64,000 bases of DNA from Hydractinia symbiolongicarpus (Eukaryota > Cnidaria > Hydrozoa > Anthoathecata > Hydractiniidae). The translations under genes and the position numbers were made by a program. Below the pieces are notes generated by a model. The model was not told the origin of the DNA. It made no database searches and worked only from the letters and a program-made list of their open reading frames with translations. The stretch is taken from NCBI RefSeq assembly GCF_029227915.1, contig NC_079880.1:5644001-5708000 (forward strand), read 5' to 3'. Shown piece after piece: positions 1 to 9,530 of the stretch (position 1 is the first letter of the stretch; the number at the start of each line of letters is the position of its first letter).

Positions 1-60
1 TTTGAAAACTACAAGTCTCATGCGTTTTAGTGGTGAAAAAATAATTTAAAAAATCGTTCG
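1..60. repeat. Partial monomer at left edge
   Basis: The window opens at about position 143 of the monomer, inside the right arm of the inverted repeat. The first unit is therefore a 60 bp tail. The array must continue beyond the left edge. Confidence 0.95.
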
Positions 61-110
61 GGAAATGAGTTTACTCCTTGGGTACTTTCTTTGTATACTT
101 TTGACTATAC

Positions 111-142
111 GGGCCAAGCCGGGATTTACGGGAAATCGCGGG
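111..142 (+). other. Putative G-quadruplex motif (recurs per monomer)
   Basis: Four GGG runs are separated by loops CCAAGCC (7), ATTTAC (6) and AAATCGC (7), which fits the canonical G3-N1-7 pattern. The same arrangement is seen at 921-952, 62,462-62,493 and in many other 202 bp P monomers, always with the G-rich strand on top. Monomers with GCCCGGG or GCCGAGTCCGGG have an 8-base first loop, just outside the strict pattern. Monomers with GCGGATTTT lose the fourth run. The runs are also spaced 9-11 bp apart, close to one helical turn. Folding in the cell is inferred, not shown. Confidence 0.7.
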
Positions 143-237
143 TTTTCGTTTGCCGGCGATTAAACTTCTTTTATTCAGCGTCTCATCAAAAATGAAAACA
201 TTTTTAAAAACTACAAGTCTTATGCGTTTTAGTGGTG

Positions 238-256
238 AAAAAATAATTTAAAGAAT
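238..256. other. A/T-only tract of the monomer
   Basis: This is the tract at monomer positions 178-196, which lacks G and C in the consensus. This copy has one G, in TTTAAAGAAT. It sits between GTGGTG and CGTTC. Lineage variants include AATATAAAA, a run of A without the central T (AAAAAAAAATTT), AAAGTAATTT and AAATTAATTT. It is the longest region of low melting stability in the unit and lies about 100 bp downstream of the G-run cluster. Confidence 0.75.
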
Positions 257-262
257 TGTTCT

Positions 263-465
263 GGAAATGAGTATACTCACAGGGTGCTTTCTTTGTATAC
301 ATTCGACTATACGGGCCAAGCCCGGGATTTACGGGAAATCGCGGGTTTTCGTTTTACGGCAATTAAACCTCTTTCATTAAGCGTCTCATCAAAAATGAAA
401 ACATTATTGAAAACTACAAGTCTCATGCGTTTTAGTGGTGAAAAAAAAATTTAAAAAATCCTTCG
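263..465. repeat. Reference monomer, Q class (203 bp)
   Basis: The unit that commonly follows a P monomer. Its linked markers are CGTTCTGG at the boundary (here in the form ATTGTTCTGG), CTCACAGGG instead of CTCCCTGGG, and GCCCGGG instead of GCCGGG. The last adds one base and creates a CCCGGG palindrome. This copy also carries ACATTCGAC in place of ACTTTTGAC and the ACCTCTTTCATTAAGCG form of the middle segment. P and Q units alternate through much of the window, but the alternation is often broken by P-P and Q-Q neighbours. Confidence 0.9.
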
Positions 466-796
466 GGAAATGAGATTACTTCCTGGGTACTTTCTTTGTA
501 TACATTCGACTATACGGGCCAAGCCCCGGATTTACGGGAAAACGCGGGATTTCGTTTGCCGGCGATTAAACCTCTTTCATTAAGCGTCTCATCAAAAATG
601 AAAACACTTTTGAAAAGTACAAGTCTCATGCGTTTTAGTGGTGAAAAAATAATTTAAAAAATCGTTTGGGAAATGAGTTTACTCCCTGGGTACTTTCTTT
701 GTATACTTTTGACTATACGGGCCGAGTCCGGGATTTACGGGAAATCGCGGATTTTCGTTTGCCGGCGATTAAACTTCTTTTATTCAGCGTCCCATC

Positions 797-812
797 AAAT
801 ATGAAAATATTT
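797..812. other. Variant inverted repeat with GAAA loop
   Basis: In monomers carrying GTCCCATC, the inverted repeat is changed at two linked bases (A to T in the left arm, C to T in the right arm). The new sequence still pairs perfectly in a shifted register: arms AAATAT and ATATTT around GAAA. The same pair of changes occurs together at, for example, 2,416, 5,046 and 27,719, so it is a stable lineage marker. Confidence 0.75.
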
Positions 813-1603
813 TTGAAAACTACAAGTATCATGCGTTTAGTGGTAAAAAAATAATATAAAAAATCGTTCGGGAAATGAGTTTACTCCCTGGGTACTTTCT
901 TTGTATACTTTTGACTATACGGGCCAAGCCGGGATTTACGGGAAATCGCGGGTTTTCGTTTGCCGGTGATTAAACTTCTTTTATTCAGCGTCTCATCAAA
1001 AATGAAAACATTTTTAAAAACTACAAGTCTTATGCGTTTTAGTGGTGAAAAAATAATTTAAAAAATCGTTCTGGAAATGAGTTTACTCACAGGGTACTTT
1101 CTTTTTATAATTTTGACTATACGGGCCGAGTCCGGGGTTTACGGGAAATCGCGGGTTTTCGTTTGCCGGCGATTAAACTTCTTTTATTCAGTGTCTCATC
1201 AAAAAAGAAAACATTTTTGAAAACTACAAGTCTCTTGCGTTTTAGTGGTGAAAAAATAATTTAAAAAATCGTTCGGGAAATGAGTTTACTCCCTGGGTAC
1301 TTTCTTTGTATACTTTTGACTATACGGGCCAAGCCGGGATTTACGGGAAATCGCTGGTTTTCGTTTGCCGGCGATTAAACTTCTTTTATTCAGCGTCTCA
1401 TCAAAAATGAAAACATTTTTAAAAACTACAAGTCTTATGCGTTTTAGTGGTGAAAAAATAATTTAAAAAATCGTTCTGGAAATGAGTTTACTCACAGGGT
1501 ACTTTCTTTGTATACTTTTGACTATACGGGCCAAGCCCGGGATTTACGGGAAATCGGGGGTTTTCGTTTGCCGGCGATTAAACTTCTTTTATTCAGCGTC
1601 TCA

Positions 1604-1625
1604 TCAAAAATGAAAACATTTTTGA
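1604..1625. other. Perfect 9 bp inverted repeat, 4-base loop
   Basis: The arms TCAAAAATG and CATTTTTGA flank AAAA. This is the hairpin-capable element at monomer positions 126-147, and it is perfect in every monomer with the TTTTTGAAAAC ending. Monomers with TTTTTAAAAAC carry one mismatch at the second base from the outer end. It could extrude as a small cruciform or simply be a dyad protein site. Centromeric satellites are often reported to be rich in such dyads, but function here is inference. Confidence 0.8.
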
Positions 1626-3479
1626 AAACTACAAGTCTCATGCGTTTTAGTGGTGAAAAAATAATTTAAAAAATCGTTCAAGAAATGAGTTTACTCCCTG
1701 GGTACTTTCTTTGTACACTTTTGACTATACAGGCCAAGCCGGGATTTACGGGAAATCGCGGGTTTTCGTTTGCCGGCGATTGAACTTTTTTTATTCAGCG
1801 TCTCATCAAAAATGAAAACAATTTTAAAAACTACAAGTCTTTTGCGTTTTAGTGGTGAAAAAATAATTTAAAAAATCGTTCTGGAAATGAGTTTACTCAC
1901 AGGGTACTTTCTTTGTATACTTTTGACTATACGGGCCAAGCCCGGGATTTACGGGAAATCGCGGATTTTTGTTTGCCGGCGATTAAACTTCTTTTATTCA
2001 GCGTCCCATCAAATATGAAAATATTTTTGAAAACTACAAGTCTCATGCGTTTAGTGGTAAAAAAATAATATAAAAAATCGTTCGGGAAATGAGTTTACTC
2101 CCTGGGTACTTTCTTTGTATACATTCGACTATACGGGCCAAGCCCCGGATTTACGGGAAAACGCGGGATTTCGTTTGCCGGCGATTAAACCTCTTTCATT
2201 AAGCGTCTCATCAAAAATGAAAACACTTTTGAAAAGTAAAAGTCTCATGCGTTTTAGTGGTGAAAAAATAATTTAAAAAATCGTTTGGGAAATGAGTTTA
2301 CTCCCTGGGTACTTTCTTTGTATACTTTTGACTATACGGGCCGAGTCCGGGATTTACGGGAAATCGCGGATTTTCGTTTGCCGGCGATTAAACTTCTTTT
2401 ATTCAGCGTCCCATCAAATATGAAAATATTTTTGAAAACTACAAGTCTCATGCGTTTAGTGGTAAAAAAATAATATAAAAAATCGTTCGGGAAATGAGTT
2501 TACTCCCTGGGTACTTTCTTTGTATACTTTTGACTATACGGGCCAAGCCGGGATTTACGGGAAATCGCGGGTTTTCGTTTGCCGGTGATTAAACTTCTTT
2601 TATTCAGCGTCTCATCAAAAATGAAAACATTTTTAAAAACTACAAGTCTTATGCGTTTTAGTGGTGAAAAAATAATTTAAAAAATCGTCCTGGAAATGAG
2701 TTTACTCACAGGGTACTTTCTTTTTATACTTTTGTCTATACGGGCCGAGTCCGGGGTTTACGGGAAATCGCGGGTTTTCGTTTGCCGGCGATTAAACTTC
2801 TTTTATTCAGCGTCTCATCAAAAATGAAAACATTTTTGAAAACTACAAGTCTCATGCGTTTTAGTGGTGAAAAAATAATTTAAAAAATCGTTCGGGAAAT
2901 GAGTTTACTCCCTGGGTACTTTCTTTGTATACTTTTGACTATACGGGCCAAGCCGGGATTCACGGGAAATCGCGGGTTTTCGTTTGCCGGCGATTAAACT
3001 TCTTTTATTCAGCGTCTCATCAAAAATGAAAACATTTTTAAAAACTACAAGTCTTATGCGTTCTAGTGGTGAAAAAATAATTTAAAAAATCGTTCTGGAA
3101 ATGAGTTTACTCACAGGGTACTTTCTTTGTATACTTTTGACTATACGGGCCAAGCCCGGGATTTACGGGAAATCGCGGGTTTTCGTTTGCCGGCGATTAA
3201 ACTTCTTTTATTCAGCGTCTCATCAAAAATGAAAACATTTTTGAAAACTACAAGTCTCATGCGTTTTAGTGGTGAAAAAATAATTTAAAAAATCGTTCAA
3301 GAAATGAGTTTACTCCCTGGGTACTTTCTTTGTATACTTTTGACTATACAGGCCAAGCCGGGATTTACGGGAAATCGCGGGTTTTCGTTTGCCGGCGATT
3401 GAACTTCTTTTATTCAGCGTCTCATCAAAAATGAAAACATTTTTAAAAACTACAAGTCTTATGCGTTCTAGTGGTGAAA

Positions 3480-6085
3480 AAATAATATAAAAAATCGTTC
3501 GGGAAATGAGTTTACTCCCTGGGTACTTTCTTTGTATACTTTTGACTATACGGGCCGAGTCCGGGATTTACGGGAAATCGCGGATTTTCGTTTGCCGGCG
3601 ATTAAACTTCTTTTATTCAGCGTCCCATCAAATATGAAAATATTTTTGAAAACTACAAGTCTCATGCGTTTAGTGGTAAAAAAATAATATAAAAAATCGT
3701 TCGGGAAATGAGTTTACTCCCTGGGTACTTTCTTTGTATACTTTTGACTATACGGGCCAAGCCGGGATTTACGGGAAATCGCGGGTTTTCGTTTGCCGGT
3801 GATTAAACTTCTTTTATTCAGCGTCTCATCAAAAATGAAAACATTTTTAAAAACTACAAGTCTTATGCGTTTTAGTGGTGAAAAAATAATTTAAAAAATC
3901 GTTCTGGAAATGAGTTTACTCACAGGGTACTTTCTTTTTATAATTTTGACTATACGGGCCGAGTCCGGGGTTTACGGGAAATCGCGGGTTTTCGTTTGCC
4001 GGCGATTAAACTTCTTTTATTCAGCGTCTCATCAAAAAAGAAAACATTTTTGAAAACTACAAGTCTCATGCGTTTTAGTGGTGAAAAAATAATTTAAAAA
4101 ATCGTTCGGGAAATGAGTTTACTCCCTGGGTACTTTCTTTGTATACTTTTGACTATACGGGCCAAGCCGGGATTTACGGGAAATCGCAGGTTTTCGTTTG
4201 CCGGCGATTAAACTTCTTTTATTCAGCGTCTCATCAAAAATGAAAACATTTTTGAAAACTACAAGTCTCATGCGTTTTAGTGGTGAAAAAATAATTTAAA
4301 AAATCGTTCAAGAAATGAGTTTACTCCCTGGGTACTTTCTTTGTACACTTTTGACTATACAGGCCAAGCCGGGATTTACGGGAAATCGCGGGTTTTCGTT
4401 TGCCGGCGATTGAACTTTTTTTATTCAGCGTCTCATCAAAAATGAAAACAATTTTAAAAACTACAAGTCTTTTGCGTTTTAGTGGTGAAAAAATAATTTA
4501 AAAAATCGTTCTGGAAATGAGTTTACTCACAGGGTACTTTCTTTGTATACTTTTGACTATACGGGCCAAGCCCGGGATTTACGGGAAATCGCGGATTTTT
4601 GTTTGCCGGCGATTAAACTTCTTTTATTCAGCGTCCCATCAAATATGAAAATATTTTTGAAAACTACAAGTCTCATGCGTTTAGTGGTAAAAAAATAATG
4701 TAAAAAATCGTTCGGGAAATGAGTTTACTCCCTGGGTACTTTCTTTGTATACTTTTGACTATACGGGCCGAGTCCAGGATTTCCGGGAAATCGCAGGTTT
4801 TCGTTTGCCGGCGATTAAACTTCTTTCATTAAGCGTCTCATCAAAAATGAAAACACTTTTGAAAAGTACAAGTCTCATGCGTTTTAGTGGTGAAAAAATA
4901 ATTTAAAAAATCGTTTGGGAAATGAGTTTACTCCCTGGGTACTTTCTTTGTATACTTTTGACTATACGGGCCGAGTCCGGGATTTACGGGAAATCGCGGA
5001 TTTTCGTTTGCCGGCGATTAAACTTCTTTTATTTAGCGTCCCATCAAATATGAAAATATTTTTGAAAACTACAAGTCTCATGCGTTTAGTGGTAAAAAAA
5101 TAATATAAAAAATCGTTCGGGAAATGAGTTTACTCCCTGGGTACTTTCTTTGTATACTTTTGACTATACGGGCCAAGCCGGGATTTACGGGAAATCGCGG
5201 GTTTTCGTTTGCCGGTGATTAAACTTCTTTTATTCAGCGTCTCATCAAAAATGAAAACATTTTTAAAAACTACAAGTCTTATGCGTTTTAGTGGTGAAAA
5301 AATAATTTAAAAAATCGTTCTGGAAATGAGTTTACTCACAGGGTACTTTCTTTTTATACTTTTGTCTATACGGGCCGAGTCCGGGGTTTACGGGAAATCG
5401 CGGGTTTTCGTTTGCCGGCGATTAAACTTCTTTTATTCAGCGTCTCATCAAAAATGAAAACATTTTTGAAAACTACAAGTCTCATGCGTTTTAGTGGTGA
5501 AAAAATAATTTAAAAAATCGTTCGGGAAATGAGTTTACTCCCTGGGTACTTTCTTTGTATACTTTTGACTATACGGGCCAAGCCGGGATTTACGGGAAAT
5601 CGCGGGTTTTCGTTTGCCGGCGATTAAACTTCTTTTATTCAGCGTCTCATCAAAAATGAAAACATTTTTAAAAACTACAAGTCTTATGCGTTCTAGTGGT
5701 GAAAAAATAATTTAAAAAATCGTTCTGGAAATGAGTTTACTCACAGGGTACTTTCTTTGTATACTTTTGACTATACGGGCCAAGCCCGGGATTTACGGGA
5801 AATCGCGGGTTTTCGTTTGCCGGCGATTAAACTTCTTTTATTCAGCGTCTCATCAAAAATGAAAACATTTTTGAAAACTACAAGTCTCATGCGTTTTAGT
5901 GGTGAAAAAATAATTTAAAAAATCGTTCAAGAAATGAGTTTACTCCCTGGGTACTTTCTTTGTATACTTTTGACTATACAGGCCAAGCCGGGATTTACGG
6001 GAAATCGCGGGTTTTCGTTTGCCGGCGATTGAACTTCTTTTATTCAGCGTCTCATCAAAAATGAAAACATTTTTAAAAACTACAA
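3480..6085. repeat. Rearranged third copy of the 0.6-3.4 kb block
   Basis: About 3,480-4,240 matches 650-1,410 at offset 2,833 (14 monomers), sharing CTTTTTATAATTTT. From about 4,245 to 4,700 it matches 1,615-2,070 at offset 2,630 (13 monomers), sharing TGTACAC, so one monomer has been lost. About 4,825-6,085 matches 2,195-3,455 at offset 2,630, sharing the rare TTTTGTCTATA at 2,731 and 5,361. The region is a mosaic of older blocks with one clean monomer deletion. Confidence 0.82.
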
Positions 6086-7780
6086 GTCTTTTGCGTTTTA
6101 GTGGTGAAAAAATAATTTAAAAAATCGTTCTGGAAATGAGTTTACTCACAGGGTACTTTCTTTGTATACTTTTGACTATACGGGCCAAGCCCGGGATTTA
6201 CGGGAAATCGCGGGTTTTCGTTTGCCGGCGATTAACCTTCTTTTATTCAGCGTCTCATCAAAAATGAAAACATTTTTAAAAACTACAAGTCTTATGCGTT
6301 TTAGTGGTGAAAAAATAATTTAAAAAATCGTTCTGGAAATGAGTTTACTCCCTCGGTACTTTCTTTGTATACTTTTGACTATACGGGCCGAGTCCGGCAT
6401 TTAGGGAAATCGCAGGTTTTCGTTTCCCGGCGATTAAACTGCTTTTATTCAGCGTCTCATCAAAAATGAAAACATTTTTGAAAACTACAAGTCTCATGCG
6501 TTTTAGTGGTGAAAAAATAATTTAAAAAATCGTTCGGGAAGTGAGTTTACTCCCTGGGTACTTTCTTTGTATACTTTTGACTATACGGGCCAAGCCGGGA
6601 TTTACGGGAAATCGCGGGTTTTCGTTTGCCGGCGATTAAACTTCTTTTATTCAGCGTCTCATCAAAAATGAAAACATTTTTAAAAACTACAAGTCTTATG
6701 GGCTTTAGTGGTGAAAAAATAATTTAAAAAATCGTTCTGGAAATGAGTTTACTCACAGGGTACTTTCTTTGTATACTTTTGACTATACGGGCCAAGCCGG
6801 GATTTACGGGAAATCGCGGGTTTTCGTTTGCCGGTGATTAAACTTCTTTTATTCAGCGTCTCATCAAAAATGAAAACATTTTTAAAAACTACAAGTCTTA
6901 TGCGTTTTAGTGGTGAAAAAATAATTTAAAAAATCGTTCTGGAAATGAGTTTACTCACAGGGTACTTTCTTTGTATACTTTTGACTATACGGGCCGAGTC
7001 CGGGGTTTACGGGAAATCGCGGGTTTTCGTTTGCCGGCGATTAAACTTCTTTTATTCAGCGTCTCATCAAAAATGAAAACATTTTTGAAAACTACAAGTC
7101 TCATGCGTTTTAGTGGTGAAAAAATAATTTAAAAAATCGTTCTGGAAATGAGTTTACTCACAGGGTACTTTCTTTGTATACTTTTGACTATACGGGCCAA
7201 GCCCGGGATTTACGGGAAATCACGGGTTTTCGTTTGCCGGCGATTAAACTTCTTTTATTCAGCGTCTCATCAAAAATGAAAACATTTTTGAAAACTACAA
7301 GTCTCATGCGTTTTAGTGGTGAAAAAATAATTTAAAAAATCGTTCAAGAAATGAGTTTACTCCCTGGGTACTTTCTTTGTATACTTTTGACTATGCAGGC
7401 CAAGCTGGGATTTACGGGAAATCTCGGGTTTTCGTTTGCCGGCGATTAAACTTCTTTTATTCAGCGTCTCATCAAAAATGAAAACATTTTTAAAACTACA
7501 AGTCTCATGCGTTTTAGTGGTGAAAAACTAAATTAAAAAATCGTTCTGGAACTGAGTTTACTCACAGGGTACTTTCTTTGTATACATTCGACTATACGGG
7601 CCAAGCCCGGGATTTACGGGAAATCGCGGGTTTTCGTTTGCCGGCGATTAAACCTCTTTCATTAAGCGTCTCATCAAAAATGAAAACATTTCTGAAAACT
7701 ACAAGTCTCATGCGTTTTAGTGGTGAAAAAGTAATTTAAAAAATCGTTCGGGAAATGAGTTTATTCCCTGGGTACTTTCT
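6086..7780. repeat. Mixed monomers, no clean higher-order repeat
   Basis: Satellite monomers of several lineages. It includes the TCCGGCATTTAGGG form with CCCGGCGATTAAACTGC (about 6,390-6,450), the TATGGGCTTT form at 6,697, and TATGCAGGCC with ATCTCGGG near 7,395. The order CATTTAGGG, then GGAAGTGAG, then TATGGGCTTT recurs at about 14.1, 28.9, 34.1, 40.2 and 60.0 kb. It is therefore an old three-monomer cassette. Confidence 0.75.
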
Positions 7781-8220
7781 TTGTATACTTTTGACTATAC
7801 GGGCCGAGTTCGGGATTTACGGGAAATCGCGGATTTTCGTTTGCCGGCGATTAAACTTCTTTCATTAAGCGTCTCATCAAAAATGAAAACATTTCTGAAA
7901 ACTACAAGTCTCATGCGTTTTAGTGGTGAAAATTAATTTAAAAAATCGTTCGGGAACTGAGTTTACTCCCTGGGTACTTTCTTTGTATACTTTTGACTAT
8001 ACGGGCCGAGTCCGGGATTTAGGGAAATCGCGGATTTTCGTTTGCCGGCGATTAAACTTCTTTTATTCAGCGTCCCATCAAATATGAAAATATTTTTGAA
8101 AACTACAAGTCTCATGCGTTTAGTGGTAAAAAAAATAATATAAAAAATCGTTCGGGAAATGAGTTTACTCCCTGGGTACTTTATTTGTATACTTTTGACT
8201 ATACGGGCCAAGCCGGGATT
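7781..8220. repeat. Cassette with AAATTAATTT and 1 bp-deleted monomers
   Basis: The order is GAGTTCGGG monomer, then GAAAATTAATTT, then GGAACTGAG, then GATTTAGGGAAATC (a one-base deletion that removes a C), then the TCAAATATG hairpin variant. The marker GAAAATTAATTT occurs at 7,928, 12,991, 42,755, 44,779, 55,509 and 58,743, each time in the same cassette. The 7,928 and 12,991 copies are 5,063 bp (25 monomers) apart. Confidence 0.8.
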
Positions 8221-9454
8221 TACGGGAAATCGCGGGTTTTCGTTTGCCGGTGATTAAACTTCTTTTATTCAGCGTCTCATCAAAAATGAAAACATTTTTA
8301 AAAACTACAAGTCTTATGCGTTTTAGTGGTGAAAAAATAATTTAAAAAATCGTTCTGGAAATGAGTTTACTCACAGGGTACTTTCTTTTTATACTTTTGA
8401 CTATACGGGCCGAGTCCGGGGTTTACGGGAAATCGCGGGTTTTCGTTTGCCGGCGATTAAACTTCTTTTATTCAGCGTCTCATCAAAAATGAAAACATTT
8501 TTGAAAACTACAAGTCTCATGCGTTTTAGTGGTGAAAAAATAATTTAAAAAATCGTTCGGGAAATGAGTTTACTCCCTGGGTACTTTCTTTGTATACTTT
8601 TGACTATACGGGCCAAGCCGGGATTTACGGGAAATCGCGGGTTTTCGTTTGCCGGCGATTAAACTTCTTTTATTCAGCGTCTCATCAAAAATGAAAACAT
8701 TTTTAAAAACTACAAGTCTTATGCGTTTTAGTGGTGAAAAAATAATTTAAAAAATCGTTCTGGAAATGAGTTTACTCACAGGGTACTTTCTTTGCATACT
8801 TTTGACTATACGGGCCCAGCCCGGGATTTACGGGAAATCGCGGGTTTTCGTTTGCCGGCGATTAAACTTCTTTTATTCAGCGTCTCATCAAAAATGAAAA
8901 CATTTTTGAAAACTACAAGTCTCATGCGTTTTAGTGGTGAAAAAATAATTTAAAAAATCGTTCAAGAAATGAGTTTACTCCCTGGGTACTTTCTTTGTAT
9001 ACTTTTGACTATACAGGCCAAGCCGGGATTTACGGGAAATCGCGGGTTTTCGTTTGCCGGCGATTAAACTTCTTTTATTCAGCGTCTCATCAAAAATGAA
9101 AACATTTTTAAAAACTACAAGTCTTTTGCGTTTTAGTGGTGAAAAAATAATTTAAAAAATCGTTCTGGAAATGAGTTTACTCACAGGGTACTTTCTTTGT
9201 ATACTTTTGACTATACGGGCCAAGCCCGGGATTTACGGGAAATCGCGGATTTTCGTTTGCCGGCGATTAACCTTCTTTTATTCAGCGTCCCATCAAATAT
9301 GAAAATATTTTTGAAAACTACAAGTCTCACGCGTTTAGTGGTAAAAAAAATAATATAAAAAATCGTTCGGGAAATGAGTTTACTCCCTGGGTACTTTCTT
9401 TGTATACTTTTGACTATACGGGCCGAGTCCAGGATTTACGGGAAATCGCGGGTT
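8221..9454. repeat. P/Q monomer run with CACGCGTTTAG marker
   Basis: Ordinary P and Q units ending in the monomer CACGCGTTTAGTGGT followed by GAGTCCAGG. The same order (TATACAGGCC, then TCTTTTGCG, then GCGGATTTT, then CACGCG) is repeated at about 13.3, 43.9, 45.9 and 50.2 kb. No other feature was seen. Confidence 0.75.
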
Positions 9455-9530
9455 TTCGTTTGCCGGCGATTAAACTTCTTTTATTCAGCGTCTCATCAAA
9501 AATGAAAACATTTTTAAAAACTACAAGTCT

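Larger units (their letters stand above)
61..262. repeat. Reference monomer, P class (202 bp)
   Basis: A typical unit, used here for internal coordinates. Position 1 is GGAAATGAG. Positions 14-22 hold the class marker: CTCCCTGGG in most P units, but CTCCTTGGG in this copy. The palindrome GTATAC is at 33-38. Four GGG runs lie at 51-82. GCCGGC is at 92-97. A 9 bp inverted repeat lies at 126-147; in this copy its last arm carries one G-to-A mismatch. A 19 bp A/T-only tract is at 178-196. A second copy of CGGGAAAT at 69-76 echoes the one spanning the unit boundary. Counting the common consensus by hand gives about 76 G+C in 202 bp. Confidence 0.93.
482..3459. repeat. 8-monomer duplication, 1,619 bp period
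   Basis: Bases 482-1,840 recur at 2,101-3,459, offset 1,619 bp (8 monomers). Shared rare markers include GCCCCGG (at 523 and 2,142) followed by GGAAAACGCGGGATTTCG, the CACTTTTGAAAAGTA form, and the GAGTCCGGG / TCAAATATG monomer. Differences are scattered single bases, such as TGTACAC at 1,713 against TGTATAC. The left junction is sharp: copy 2 has a CTCCCTGGG start joined to the ACATTCGAC body, so the junction monomer at about 2,090 is a chimera. Confidence 0.87.

Noticed and set aside
151-168. Forward CENP-B box at TTCGTTTGCCGGCG
   Set aside because: It matches TTCG, but the required A and most of CGGG are wrong (about five of nine key bases), so I do not call it.
666-854. 62-residue open frame starting MGNEF, present eight times
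   Set aside because: It is one satellite monomer read in one frame, from a TTG start. Monomer lengths of 202-203 bp shift the frame each unit, neighbouring monomers carry stops, and there is no promoter, intron or known domain. Recurrence follows from the repeat.
7963-8211. 82-residue minus-strand open frame (also 13,026-13,274 and 13,228-13,476)
   Set aside because: It crosses a monomer boundary and is opened by one-base deletions such as GATTTAGGG. The two frames at 13.0-13.5 kb overlap and also overlap a plus-strand frame at 13,307-13,555. No domain is recognisable, so these are chance frames in a repeat.
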